This document shows, one piece after another, positions 1 to 6,618 of a DNA stretch of 64,000 bases. Within the stretch, counting starts at the first letter, position 1. Each line of letters opens with the position of its first letter. The stretch comes from Phycisphaerales bacterium. Lineage in GTDB: Bacteria > Planctomycetota > Phycisphaerae > Phycisphaerales > UBA1924. The position numbers and the translations under genes were made by a program. The stretch is from positions 1 through 64,000 of the forward strand of contig JAJDDF010000011.1 in the NCBI GenBank assembly GCA_029260455.1. Reading direction: 5' to 3'. The notes below the pieces were generated by a model. It saw only the letters and a program-made list of their open reading frames with translations, did no database searches and was not told where the DNA came from.

Positions 1-1
1 G

Positions 2-133
2 GTCGAGCGCACGATCGCGTGGTTTCAGAACTACCGGAGGCTGTGCATTCGGTGGGAGAAGTCAACGGTGATGTTCGAGGGCTTCCTGCACTTCGGGTGC
101 TCCCTGCTCCTGCTCAAAGAGGTTTTGGGATAG
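2..133 (+). mobile_element. IS5-type transposase, C-terminal end only
   Basis: Reading from base 2, an open frame of 43 codons runs from the window edge to TAG at 131-133. It begins V-E-R-T-I-A-W-F-Q-N-Y-R-R-L, the C-terminal catalytic-Glu region of IS4/IS5-superfamily DDE transposases (usual form VERTFAWLxxxRRL), and continues with the F-x-H-x-G-C-S-L-L-L-L-K tail common in that group. The rest of the transposase lies outside the window, so completeness of the element cannot be judged. No terminal inverted repeat can be assigned without the other end. The downstream gene appears to start inside or next to this element, which suggests the insertion removed its beginning. Confidence 0.8.
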
Positions 134-942
134 CTTCTAGTTTGGTCAGCCAACTAACAGATTCGCACCAGTCGCACGCCGAACTCCTCGCCGCCCAAGA
201 CTCGTTCCTAGATGCCGTTGTCGAGTACAACGAAGACTGCCTAAATATCCTCGAGTGCTTCGGCCCACCCAATGCAAAGGCCAACCATTCGATTGTCAAA
301 CGCTACAAGTCGCGGTCAAAACTTTACTGTCACCAAAGTGCAGGAATCGTCAATCACATCAAACATGGGCAGGGTCGCCTTCGCTATTTTCAGATTCGCC
401 ATCAAGGGTTATCTGTTCCCGGGTACTTCGTGGAGCGCATCCGACAGGGCACCGCTTGCCCGGATGACAGATGGCATATTGGTGGAGATACGGCGTTTTC
501 GTTCAGCCGAGACATTCGATACCGTTCGATATGCGCCCTCGGCGTATCAAAGGAGTTAGCAACGTCAATCTGTGAGGTCACTGGCCAACAGCCAACGGTT
601 GGAATCGCGCCGTCCAAGGGCAGCGACAGCTTCCTGCAGTTGCTCCAGTCGATAACGGCGTTACCTCCGATCGTCTTCCCGGACGAGGTTATTATTGACT
701 GGCCACTGATCTCAGTGCTCTTGAGTGCAGATGAGGCGTGTTGTTGCGAGTTCCCATCGCCAGCGCATCCGCACTCATTTGACCGCGGAGTATTCGAGGC
801 CCAATTTGTGGGCGACGGCGTCACCAAACAGTTTCAAGTTCCCTACCTTGCTGACAAGTGCTGGGATCGGATCGCCCGCCTTAACCCAACGCGAAAAGGA
901 CTCTTGGTCGGGCTTCCGACGAACATCGTGTTACGACCCTAG
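19..942 (+). CDS. hypothetical protein, probably 5'-truncated by the IS
   Basis: An open frame continues to TAG at 940-942. Its first about 35 codons overlap the transposase tail in another frame and are unlikely to be native. From about base 136 the translation looks like a real soluble protein: a helical stretch with AQDSFLDAVVEYNED, then a mixed region with paired Cys (ACCCEF near residue 240). I recognise no family. There is no start codon with a ribosome site after the IS end that clearly marks a complete gene, so this is best read as the remnant of a longer gene cut by the insertion. Whether it is still expressed from the IS side is unknown. Confidence 0.5.
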   Translation: MVSELPEAVHSVGEVNGDVRGLPALRVLPAPAQRGFGIASSLVSQLTDSHQSHAELLAAQDSFLDAVVEYNEDCLNILECFGPPNAKANHSIVKRYKSRSKLYCHQSAGIVNHIKHGQGRLRYFQIRHQGLSVPGYFVERIRQGTACPDDRWHIGGDTAFSFSRDIRYRSICALGVSKELATSICEVTGQQPTVGIAPSKGSDSFLQLLQSITALPPIVFPDEVIIDWPLISVLLSADEACCCEFPSPAHPHSFDRGVFEAQFVGDGVTKQFQVPYLADKCWDRIARLNPTRKGLLVGLPTNIVLRP

Positions 943-964
943 GCCCTACAGCGCCGCGTACCCC

Positions 965-985
965 CGGTTTGGCAAGCAAACCGGG
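965..985. repeat. dispersed hairpin repeat (CGGYTTG...CAARCCGG type)
   Basis: CGGTTTGGCAAGCAAACCGG is a short perfect-arm palindrome. Variants of the same hairpin occur at about 2200, 10461 and 50141, always between genes. Confidence 0.6.
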
Positions 986-1003
986 CCACCCGATCCGGCG
1001 CAC

Positions 1004-1009
1004 TACACT
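1004..1009 (+). promoter_or_regulatory. -10 box TACACT, leaderless arrangement for trpF
   Basis: TACACT ends 6 nt before the trpF ATG at 1016 and no Shine-Dalgarno lies between, so transcription would begin at or beside the start codon. No good -35 is visible. Confidence 0.55.
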
Positions 1010-1015
1010 TCTCTC

Positions 1016-1699
1016 ATGCCCCGCCCGCGTCTCAAAGTCTGCTGCATCGCATCCGTTGACGAAGCCCGCCTTGCCATCGCGCACGGCGCCGATGCGATCG
1101 GACTCGTCGGCGCGATGCCCTCTGGACCCGGCCCCATCCCCGATGAGCTGATCCGTGAGATCGCACGCGCCGTTCCGCCGACGATTGCGACGTTCCTGCT
1201 CACAAGCGAAGTCGATCCCGATGCGGTGGTCGAACATGCGCGCATCGCCCGCGTGAATACGGTGCAGCTCGTCGATGATGAAGTTCAGCCCGATGTGTAT
1301 GTCGCGCTGCGCCGCGAGCTTCCGAGCGTTCGCATCGTGCAGGTGATCCACGTCGTGAATGACAGCTCAATTTCGCGGGCGCTCGATGCCGCACCGCATG
1401 TCGATGCGCTGCTGCTGGATTCCGGCAATCCCGGAGCTGCGGTGCGCGAGCTGGGCGGCACAGGCCGCGTGCATGATTGGTCATTGAGCCGAGCCATCGT
1501 GGAGCGTGCGCCCGCGCCGGTGTTTCTCGCCGGGGGACTGCGCGCAGAGAACGTGCGCGAGGCGATCGCCGCGGTCCGACCGTTCGGCGTCGACCTCTGC
1601 TCGGGCGTGCGCACGGATGGGCGGCTTGACTCGCACAAGCTCTCACAGTTTGTCACACAGCTTCGCTCTCCATCATTTCCCCCTACACTTCCCCCATGA
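1016..1699 (+). CDS. trpF: phosphoribosylanthranilate isomerase (TrpF)-like protein
   Basis: A 227-residue TIM-barrel protein that would isomerise N-(5-phosphoribosyl)anthranilate in tryptophan synthesis. Seen: beta-1 motif K-V-C-C at residues 7-10 (family K-I-C-G, with the general-base Cys at 9), A-L-L-L-D-S-G near residue 131 supplying the general-acid Asp, L-G-G-T-G-x-x-x-D-W, and the phosphate-binding F-L-A-G-G-L-x-x-x-N-V and G-V-D-x-C-S-G-V segments. The Gly after the catalytic Cys is replaced by Cys, and the usual F-x-P-x-S-x-R loop reads M-P-S-G-P-G-P, so it is a divergent member. No other trp gene is nearby. ATG chosen because similarity begins there; it has no ribosome site but a -10 box 6 nt upstream. 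It overlaps the next gene by ATGA. Confidence 0.8.
   Translation: MPRPRLKVCCIASVDEARLAIAHGADAIGLVGAMPSGPGPIPDELIREIARAVPPTIATFLLTSEVDPDAVVEHARIARVNTVQLVDDEVQPDVYVALRRELPSVRIVQVIHVVNDSSISRALDAAPHVDALLLDSGNPGAAVRELGGTGRVHDWSLSRAIVERAPAPVFLAGGLRAENVREAIAAVRPFGVDLCSGVRTDGRLDSHKLSQFVTQLRSPSFPPTLPP
1684..1689 (+). promoter_or_regulatory. -10 box TACACT inside the trpF 3' end, leaderless arrangement
   Basis: A second TACACT ends 6 nt before the ATG at 1696, the same spacing as for trpF, and there is no Shine-Dalgarno. It lies within the last codons of trpF, so it could be chance or a separate internal promoter. Confidence 0.4.
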
Positions 1700-2127
1700 A
1701 ATCATGGACCGTCGGCATCCCGATCGCCATCGTCATCTTCACCATCCTCTTCATCATGGCCATCGTCGGGCTGCGCTCAAATACCACCGGCAAAGCGGAA
1801 CTCGACCGTGAATCCGCCGCCATCATCGCGGCCCTGCGCGCCCAAGTTGATTTCATCCCCCCCGACAACGCCGACCAGACCTACATCACCATCTACGGCG
1901 AAAGTGATCTCGTCGCGACCACGATCAAGATTCACGGCGTGCCGCACCGACCGCAACAGGATGTCATCATCAACACCCTGCGCGCTATTCGCGCCACGCT
2001 CAATGCTCGCCCAATTGTGATTGCGTTCTACCGCGCTGAAATCGTTGTGCCCAATCCCGATGCGCCGGAATCGCAAACACGAAGTTTCGCCGATGACCCC
2101 AAACCAATCCGCACGGAACGGGTGTAA
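1696..2127 (+). CDS. small membrane-anchored hypothetical protein
   Basis: A 143-residue protein starting in an ATGA overlap with the trpF stop. It has one N-terminal hydrophobic helix (about residues 5-26, W-T-V-G-I-P-I-A-I-V-I-F) followed by a soluble domain of roughly 110 residues with alternating strands and helices (T-Y-I-T-I-Y-G, then I-I-N-T-L-R-A-I-R-A-T-L). The start coupling suggests co-expression with trpF, but nothing links the two functions. No family recognised. The domain would face the periplasm if the helix is an uncleaved anchor. Confidence 0.6.
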   Translation: MKSWTVGIPIAIVIFTILFIMAIVGLRSNTTGKAELDRESAAIIAALRAQVDFIPPDNADQTYITIYGESDLVATTIKIHGVPHRPQQDVIINTLRAIRATLNARPIVIAFYRAEIVVPNPDAPESQTRSFADDPKPIRTERV

Positions 2128-2130
2128 TTA

Positions 2131-2168
2131 CTCCCCCTCCCTCTGGGAGGGGGTTGGGGGGAGGGGTC
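2131..2168. repeat. C-rich/G-rich intergenic palindrome, copy 1
   Basis: CTCCCCCTCC-CTC-TGGGAGGGGGTTGGGGGGAGGGG folds back on itself. A close copy sits at 47588-47624. It directly follows the stop at 2127. Confidence 0.65.
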
Positions 2169-2199
2169 CTTTTCCCTTGGCGGCAATGGCGCCGGGTGC

Positions 2200-2221
2200 C
2201 CCGGTTTCCTTGTCAAACCGG
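2200..2221. repeat. dispersed hairpin repeat (CGGTTT...AAACCGG)
   Basis: CCGGTTTCCTTGTCAAACCGG matches the hairpins at 965, 10461 and 50141 (shared CTTGTCAARCCGG arm). Confidence 0.6.
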
Positions 2222-2227
2222 ATTGTA

Positions 2228-2307
2228 GTGAAACGAAGGCCACGTTCTTGCTCCCTCTCCCCATGGGAGAGGGTGGACCCCGATGAAATCGGGGGACGGG
2301 TGAGGGG
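2228..2307 (+). repeat. mosaic double-palindrome repeat, copy 1
   Basis: Begins GTGAAACGAAGGCCACGTTC, then stem 1 (CTCTCCC-CAT-GGGAGAG), the constant word GGTGG or close, stem 2 (CCCCGATGAAATCGGGG) and the tail CGGGTGAGGGG. Copies at 10524-10608 and, inverted, 54631-54714 keep the constant blocks but have different stem sequences that still pair. Confidence 0.75.
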
Positions 2308-2402
2308 GCATCAATGTCAGCGCGCACCATCACCACAACACTGACGGATTTTCCTTCTTCCCCAGTGCCTATTGACCAGTGATCACATATTTTCTTGTGT
2401 CT

Positions 2403-2678
2403 TTACTTGCCCGAAGTCTTCTTCGCGAGCAGACGCGCTGACAAACGGCTCTTGCGCCGCGCCGCCTGATTCTTATGAATCACGCCCTTCTGTGCCGTAC
2501 GATCAATCACCTGGCACGCACTGCGAAAGGCACCCTCAGCATCGGCGTAACTACCGTGCAACGTCTGCTCCTGAAACGCCTTGAGTGAGGCGCGCATCGT
2601 GCGCAGCCGCCACTTGTTGCGGGCGTGACGCTTGGCGTTCTGACGGATGCGTTTCATTGACGACAGCGTGTGTGCCAT
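2403..2678 (-). CDS. rpsT: 30S ribosomal protein S20
   Basis: A 91-residue basic protein that binds 16S rRNA early in 30S assembly. It shows the S20 signature M-A-H-T-L-S-S-M-K-R-I-R-Q-N-A-K-R-H-A-R-N, a long helical middle with charged pairs, and the C-terminal G-V-I-H-K-N-Q-A-A-R-R-K-S-R-L helix found in the family. Length is normal. The ATG at 2678 is used because the family N-terminus begins here and GAAGGAAT stands about 10 nt upstream; a longer open frame upstream is spurious. A good sigma70-type promoter lies at 2790-2818, giving a leader of about 105 nt. S20 is often autoregulated, but no mimic of its rRNA site was identified. Confidence 0.96.
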   Translation of the reverse strand: MAHTLSSMKRIRQNAKRHARNKWRLRTMRASLKAFQEQTLHGSYADAEGAFRSACQVIDRTAQKGVIHKNQAARRKSRLSARLLAKKTSGK

Positions 2679-2789
2679 AGTGAGAGATATTCCTTCACCG
2701 CGAGACAGACCGCCTCGCGTGCAAATGCGAACCAAAGTGACAGATCAATATCGTACCGCGAGCCCACCGCCCGCTGAGTCGAGTCACAG

Positions 2790-2818
2790 AGTATCCCCGG
2801 TTGTTCGCCATGAGGCAA
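2790..2818 (-). promoter_or_regulatory. promoter for rpsT (TTGCCT-N17-GATACT)
   Basis: On the minus strand TTGCCT and GATACT are separated by exactly 17 nt. The spacer resembles that of the promoter at 3997-4025. Confidence 0.7.
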
Positions 2819-2827
2819 GTGGGGGCG

Positions 2828-3712
2828 TCATTTCGAAATTCGAGGGCCTGAGCGCCGCCGCCGGCTCGCGACAAACAGCCCCGCAGCCCCAATGACTGCC
2901 ACCGGCCCTGGGGCTGGCGCTGGAAGTGCTCCGCTGGTCAGAGATGTCCCATTCAAGAGTCCCGGGAGTGCACCGATTCTGGTGGCCCTCAGGTTTGCTG
3001 GATTGATCGAAAACAACACCCCATCATTGGAGGCTCGGCCAAGACCATAGAGCACGCCATCAAGCCCAAATTCCAGTCCCGTGAGCCTGATCGTTGCGCC
3101 GGTGAACTCTTCAGTGATGAGCCCGAGGCTTGTTGATATGCCATTGAAGAGATTTACTGAATACAGCGCCGCCGGCCCGCCGGGCGGTGCATTGACCGCA
3201 TACATCACGCCATTTCCAAATGCGAGTCCCGCGATCGGTGCGTCGATATTCTGCAAAATGCCAAGGCTGTTGACTTGCCCGGTGTTCGTATCGATGGTGA
3301 CGAGGCGGCTGGGAGGATCGGAAAAACTCCCGCCGACGGTTGCAAACCCGCCATACAAAATGCCATTGGCGTGTTCCATCGCCGTGATGACGTTACCACC
3401 TGTTGGGAAGCTCAGTGGAATGGTTTCCACAAGTGCCCCAGTGCCAGCATCGATCCGGAAAAGATTGGCTGAGCTATTGGTCGAGGCGTAAAACGAGCCA
3501 TTGAACAGCTCGACCTCCGGCACCGGCGCGGTAAGCCCCGTCACCAGCGCGTTTGAGATGGAAGGCCGAGACACGTCTATGTCCCAGATGCGACTGGGCG
3601 AAGTCTGGTCAAAGATGAACAGTCCCGCAGGGCTAGCAGTCTGCGCACCAGCCACGCACGCCGCGCACAGCGCAACTGCACTGCCTATAAAAACCTTGGA
3701 GAACCCTCCCAT
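2828..3712 (-). CDS. exported beta-propeller-like protein with CTERM sorting tail
   Basis: A 294-residue secreted protein. The N-terminus is a signal peptide (G-S-A-V-A-L-C-A-A-C-V-A-G-A-Q). The body carries repeated segments of the type L-x-x-I-D-x-x-T-G-x-V and L-Y-G-x-x, such as F-R-I-D-A-G-T-G-A-L-V, V-T-I-D-T-N-T-G-Q-V and V-L-Y-G-L-G-R, typical of beta-propellers like SMP-30 or YncE types. The tail reads P-A-P-G-P-V-A-V-I-G-A-A-G-L-F-V-A-S-R-R-R-R, a degenerate PEP-CTERM signal for membrane insertion and exosortase processing. ATG at 3712 is preferred over a GTG 24 nt upstream because the signal peptide then has normal length. A promoter 285 nt upstream implies a long leader. Confidence 0.75.
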   Translation of the reverse strand: MGGFSKVFIGSAVALCAACVAGAQTASPAGLFIFDQTSPSRIWDIDVSRPSISNALVTGLTAPVPEVELFNGSFYASTNSSANLFRIDAGTGALVETIPLSFPTGGNVITAMEHANGILYGGFATVGGSFSDPPSRLVTIDTNTGQVNSLGILQNIDAPIAGLAFGNGVMYAVNAPPGGPAALYSVNLFNGISTSLGLITEEFTGATIRLTGLEFGLDGVLYGLGRASNDGVLFSINPANLRATRIGALPGLLNGTSLTSGALPAPAPGPVAVIGAAGLFVASRRRRSGPRISK

Positions 3713-3847
3713 TGCATCGCCCCAACGGCATCCCACAATTCATGGGTTCGCAGCCGCTCGACGCAATGTAAACGCACAGTCCCCTATCACCAAGAGGGAA
3801 TCTGGGAATCAGGGCAAAATGGGGGTGCTGAGCAATGGCCCTATTTC

Positions 3848-3880
3848 GGGTCAGGTGCAACCTGTTCAGGTGTTCACCCC
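3848..3880 (-). other. nested hairpin in 5' leader
   Basis: On the minus strand GGGGTGAACACCTGAACAGG...ACCTGACCC forms an inner stem (ACCTG/CAGGT) enclosed by GGGT/ACCC. It lies about 140-170 nt upstream of the start at 3712. It matches no riboswitch consensus I know. Confidence 0.35.
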
Positions 3881-3918
3881 AAATAATGGCGGCCATTGAA
3901 CCATGCGGGCAGATATCT

Positions 3919-3941
3919 CCCGTCGGTGGATCTCCGGCGGG
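3919..3941. other. stem-loop CCCGTCGG/CCGGCGGG
   Basis: An 8-bp stem (one G-T pair) with a 7-nt loop, followed on the plus strand by TGCTTTTC. It may be a weak terminator on the plus strand or part of the minus-strand leader. Confidence 0.35.
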
Positions 3942-3996
3942 TGCTTTTCAGCTCAGCATTTTTGGCAATCCGAGCGCCTGCCGGGTCAAGCCCGAG

Positions 3997-4025
3997 AGTA
4001 TCCCCGTTTCATCGCCATCAGGTAA
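3997..4025 (-). promoter_or_regulatory. promoter (TTACCT-N17-GATACT) for the exported protein
   Basis: Minus-strand hexamers spaced 17 nt. The spacer GATGGCGATGAAACGGG is close to that of the rpsT promoter (CATGGCGAACAACCGGG). Confidence 0.6.
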
Positions 4026-4379
4026 GAGGGGCCTCAGTTCTGGTCGCTTGGGGTGATTGTCTGCCGCCAACCAGCAGCCTGTCGCGAGGCAAGATCAGCG
4101 GGCGCAGAGTGAGGAGAAAAACTAATATGTTTATAATCAATACCTTAATGTGGCACTGGCGATTTTTTAGCTAACGCGCCCAAATTTAGTCGTACCTTAT
4201 GCTACGCAACCTCAGCCCGGTTTCTGCGCCCCAGCTAGAAAAAACACTTCCAGAGACCGGATTGTCACTCATTCTTGGGTCAAGGGCATGGTAGTTTTTC
4301 TACCGCTCCGTGGGGTTTGCCGCACGCTTCGCTGGGCTAAGGTGTAACCGCATCGCGGCATAAAGAGAGTGATAGAAAA

Positions 4380-4940
4380 ATGATGAAGAACCTCGTTGTT
4401 GCAACATTCGCATCTGCAGCCTTCGCCACCTCGGCCAGCGCTGTGATCCATGTATTCACCTTTCCGTTGACCGTCGGCGAGGAAGTGCCCGCGCCGGTTG
4501 GCGGTGCGGCAGGCACCGGCACCGCCACCGTCACGCTCGATGATGTCCTCAATACGGTCTCGGTGACGGGTTCATATTCCGGGATGACCAGCGCGGTCAA
4601 CGCATCACACATTCATGGGCCCGGCGCGATTGGCGTAATCGCGCCAGCCATCGTCACATTGGCGAACACCGGCCTGACGGCTGGCACGATTTCAGTAACC
4701 AATGCCCCGATGACGCCTGCCAATGTCGCTGCCATGATCGCCGGCAACACCTACATCAATGTGCACACCGTCACCAATAGCCCCGGCGAACTCCGCGGGC
4801 AGGTCGTGCAGGGGCCGCCGGTCGTCCCGACCATTTCCGAGTGGGGCATGATCGTGCTTGGCTTGGTTGTCCTCACCGGCGGCACGCTCGTGATCCATCG
4901 GCGCATGGCCCAGCCTGTTGCTGCATCCACCATCGCCTGA
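4380..4940 (+). CDS. CHRD-domain exported protein with IPTL-CTERM tail
   Basis: A 186-residue secreted protein. Residues 1-21 form a signal peptide ending A-S-A. The middle matches the CHRD domain (found in chordin and in bacterial surface proteins): T-A-T-V-T-L-D, S-H-I-H-G-P-G, T-Y-I-N-V-H-T and the closing P-G-E-L-R-G-Q-V. The tail V-P-T-I-S-E-W-G-M-I-V-L-G-L, a hydrophobic helix and R-R is the IPTL-CTERM type, distinct from the P-T-P-G type of the other exported proteins here. This implies export, insertion and processing by a dedicated sorting enzyme. Start: first of two consecutive ATGs. Function is unknown; CHRD proteins are usually extracellular. Confidence 0.85.
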   Translation: MMKNLVVATFASAAFATSASAVIHVFTFPLTVGEEVPAPVGGAAGTGTATVTLDDVLNTVSVTGSYSGMTSAVNASHIHGPGAIGVIAPAIVTLANTGLTAGTISVTNAPMTPANVAAMIAGNTYINVHTVTNSPGELRGQVVQGPPVVPTISEWGMIVLGLVVLTGGTLVIHRRMAQPVAASTIA

Positions 4941-4980
4941 TTCGGTGTTTTGGAGGCCCAACCCGTCACGACGGGGAACA

Positions 4981-5010
4981 TTGGCGAGGGAGAAGCAGCT
5001 TGGCTATGCT
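4981..5010 (+). promoter_or_regulatory. tRNA-Arg promoter overlapped by a 14-bp perfect inverted repeat
   Basis: TTGGCG (4981-4986) and TATGCT (5005-5010) are 18 nt apart, placing the start near 5017, 7-8 nt before the tRNA. The same segment (4984-5020) is a perfect inverted repeat with arms GCGAGGGAGAAGCA and TGCTTCTCCCTCGC and a 9-nt centre. Confidence 0.5.
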
Positions 5011-5024
5011 TCTCCCTCGCGTTC

Positions 5025-5098
5025 GCGCGCGTAGCTCAATTGGATAGAGCACCTGACTACGGATCAGGAGGTTGGGGGTTCGACTCCCTCCGCGCGTA
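5025..5098 (+). tRNA. tRNA-Arg (anticodon ACG)
   Basis: A full cloverleaf: acceptor GCGCGCG/CGCGCGT, T8-A9, D-stem GCTC/GAGC, anticodon stem CCTGA/TCAGG with loop CTACGGA (anticodon ACG), variable AGGTT, and T-arm GGGGG-TTCGACT-CCCTC. The discriminator is A at 5098 and CCA is not encoded. ACG reads CGN Arg codons after adenosine deamination to inosine. Confidence 0.95.
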
Positions 5099-5173
5099 CT
5101 TGATTTCTCGCTTCGCGAATCGCTGCTGCAGCGGCGGCGGGCCCATGCTACGATCTTGGGATAGGAGATGATC

Positions 5174-5884
5174 ATGCGCAGTTCACCCGTTTTCATGGCC
5201 GCGGTTCTTTTTCTGTCCGCGAGTTCTTCTTCAGCTGCGATTATCGACTTTGGAGGCTTCTTCCGAGATACAGATTCAGGTCTGGACTGGTTGGACGTAA
5301 CGTCTACTCTTGGCCTGTCGTACGATGACATCGTCGGTGGCGCCGGTGGGTGGGTGACCGCTGGATGGCGGCACGCAACGAGCGAGGAACTCTGTGTGCT
5401 CTGGAACGCAGGACCAAGTTGCTTTCACATCAATACAATTTCCCTATCAACTTCCATTGCGCAAGCGAACCAAGGGTTTCTTAATCTCTTTGGCTTCGTC
5501 ACCACATGTTGCACAGGAGGTGGGGAGGTTTTCACTACTACCGGTCTACTTGAGCGCGCTGGACAGCCCGCCTCTCGATCTCCCTTCGGTGAATTACAGT
5601 TTTTTGAAGCCGGGTTCAACCCGAGGGCCAGAGTTACTTGGTTCAATAACGCAGGTTCGAGCTTCTCCCGCCCCGATATCGGGAACTTCATGGTACGCGT
5701 CGTAGTTCCGTGCCCTGGCGACGCCGACGGAAACAACAGTGTCGACTTGGAAGACCTCAACCTGGTGTTGTTCAACTTCGGCAGTGCGGTTCCGGTGGGA
5801 ACCAACGGTGACGTCGATGGCACGGGTCAGGTAGACTTGGAGGATCTTAACCTCGTGCTATTCAACTTTAGCACCACCTGCTAG
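5174..5884 (+). CDS. exported protein with two dockerin-like repeats
   Basis: A 236-residue secreted protein. A signal peptide (F-M-A-A-V-L-F-L-S-A-S-S-S-S-A-A) leads into a domain beginning D-T-D-S-G-L-D-W-L-D-V, a motif common in DUF1566-like or PEP-CTERM-associated exported proteins of this phylum. The C-terminus carries two EF-hand-like dockerin repeats: G-D-A-D-G-N-N-S-V-D-L-E-D-L-N-L-V-L-F-N and G-D-V-D-G-T-G-Q-V-D-L-E-D-L-N, each with Ca-binding Asp/Asn spacing. Such repeats are widespread in planctomycetes; the partner is unknown. ATG at 5174 has AGGAG 6 nt upstream; an ATG at 5168 is too close to it. Confidence 0.75.
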   Translation: MRSSPVFMAAVLFLSASSSSAAIIDFGGFFRDTDSGLDWLDVTSTLGLSYDDIVGGAGGWVTAGWRHATSEELCVLWNAGPSCFHINTISLSTSIAQANQGFLNLFGFVTTCCTGGGEVFTTTGLLERAGQPASRSPFGELQFFEAGFNPRARVTWFNNAGSSFSRPDIGNFMVRVVVPCPGDADGNNSVDLEDLNLVLFNFGSAVPVGTNGDVDGTGQVDLEDLNLVLFNFSTTC

Positions 5885-5920
5885 GGCAGAGGCCACAGGG
5901 TGTCGGCGGTTCCCGCAGAG

Positions 5921-6565
5921 CTACCCTTCAATCTCGCGCAGCGAACGTCCCACACACCCCTCCACACCCTCCTCCACCGTCTTGAGCGTCAGTTCCGGCC
6001 TCTCCGGCCGCTCATAGGGCGCATCGGCTGAAACCCCCGTCAGGCCGCTCGTCAGTTGACCGGACTTGGCCTTGGCATACAGCCCCTTGGGGTCGCGCTT
6101 TGCACACACCTCGATCGGCGTGTCGACGAATACCTCGACGAACCGCACGTTGGCCGCCTCGTGCATCCGCCGCACGCGCTCGCGATCCGCCCGGTAGGGG
6201 CTGATGAAACACGCGATGACAATCAGCCCGGCCTCCGCCATCAGCTTCGCAACCTCACCAGCCCGGCGGATGTTTTCCGTCCGGTCCTTGGCAGCAAAAC
6301 CAAGATCACTGTTCAGGCCATGCCGAAGGTTGTCGCCATCGAGGCGAAACGCAGGCCGCCCCATCTCGATGAGCTTGCGCTCCAGCGCTACCGCGATCGT
6401 GGATTTGCCCGAACCCGAAAGCCCTGTGAACCAGAGGGTCATGCCGGCTTGGCCAGCCTGCAATCCCATCGACGTGGCCCGGTCGGCCGGGGACACGACG
6501 CCAGCATGCCAAGTGATGTCTTTGTTCGCGGGGGAGGGCAGGGAATCGGGCTTATGATCGGGCAT
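5921..6565 (-). CDS. cysC: adenylylsulfate (APS) kinase
   Basis: A 214-residue enzyme that phosphorylates APS to PAPS. Seen: Walker A G-L-S-G-S-G-K-S-T at residues 48-56, the D-G-D-N-L-R-H-G-L motif, and F-I-S-P-Y-R with the conserved Ser. The first about 40 residues form an extra N-terminal segment before the kinase core, within the range seen for the family. The gene stands alone and is divergent from cysD-cysN (53 bp between starts), unlike organisms where it is fused to CysN. ATG at 6565 chosen: no ribosome site, but a TATGCT -10 box ends 7 nt upstream. An upstream start would add four residues without support. Confidence 0.93.
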   Translation of the reverse strand: MPDHKPDSLPSPANKDITWHAGVVSPADRATSMGLQAGQAGMTLWFTGLSGSGKSTIAVALERKLIEMGRPAFRLDGDNLRHGLNSDLGFAAKDRTENIRRAGEVAKLMAEAGLIVIACFISPYRADRERVRRMHEAANVRFVEVFVDTPIEVCAKRDPKGLYAKAKSGQLTSGLTGVSADAPYERPERPELTLKTVEEGVEGCVGRSLREIEG

Positions 6566-6572
6566 GGCACCG

Positions 6573-6578
6573 AGCATA
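6573..6578 (-). promoter_or_regulatory. -10 box TATGCT, leaderless arrangement for cysC
   Basis: On the minus strand TATGCT ends 7 nt before the cysC ATG; no Shine-Dalgarno is present. Confidence 0.5.
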
Positions 6579-6618
6579 GTCGCATTTGGGGGCCGGACAC
6601 GCTAAGACTTGGCTGCAA

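Larger units (their letters stand above)
3713..4379. other. 667-bp intergenic region with structured leader
   Basis: No convincing gene. It holds the leader of the minus-strand gene ending at 2828 (promoter 3997-4025), a hairpin at 3848-3880 and one at 3919-3941, then an A/T-richer stretch at about 4115-4200 between this leader and the plus-strand gene at 4380. GGTAG-TTTTT-CTACC at about 4289-4303 is a small hairpin in the presumed leader of that gene. Confidence 0.5.

Noticed and set aside
3847-3995. TPP, cobalamin, glycine or c-di-GMP riboswitch in the leader
   Set aside because: None of the conserved cores was found.
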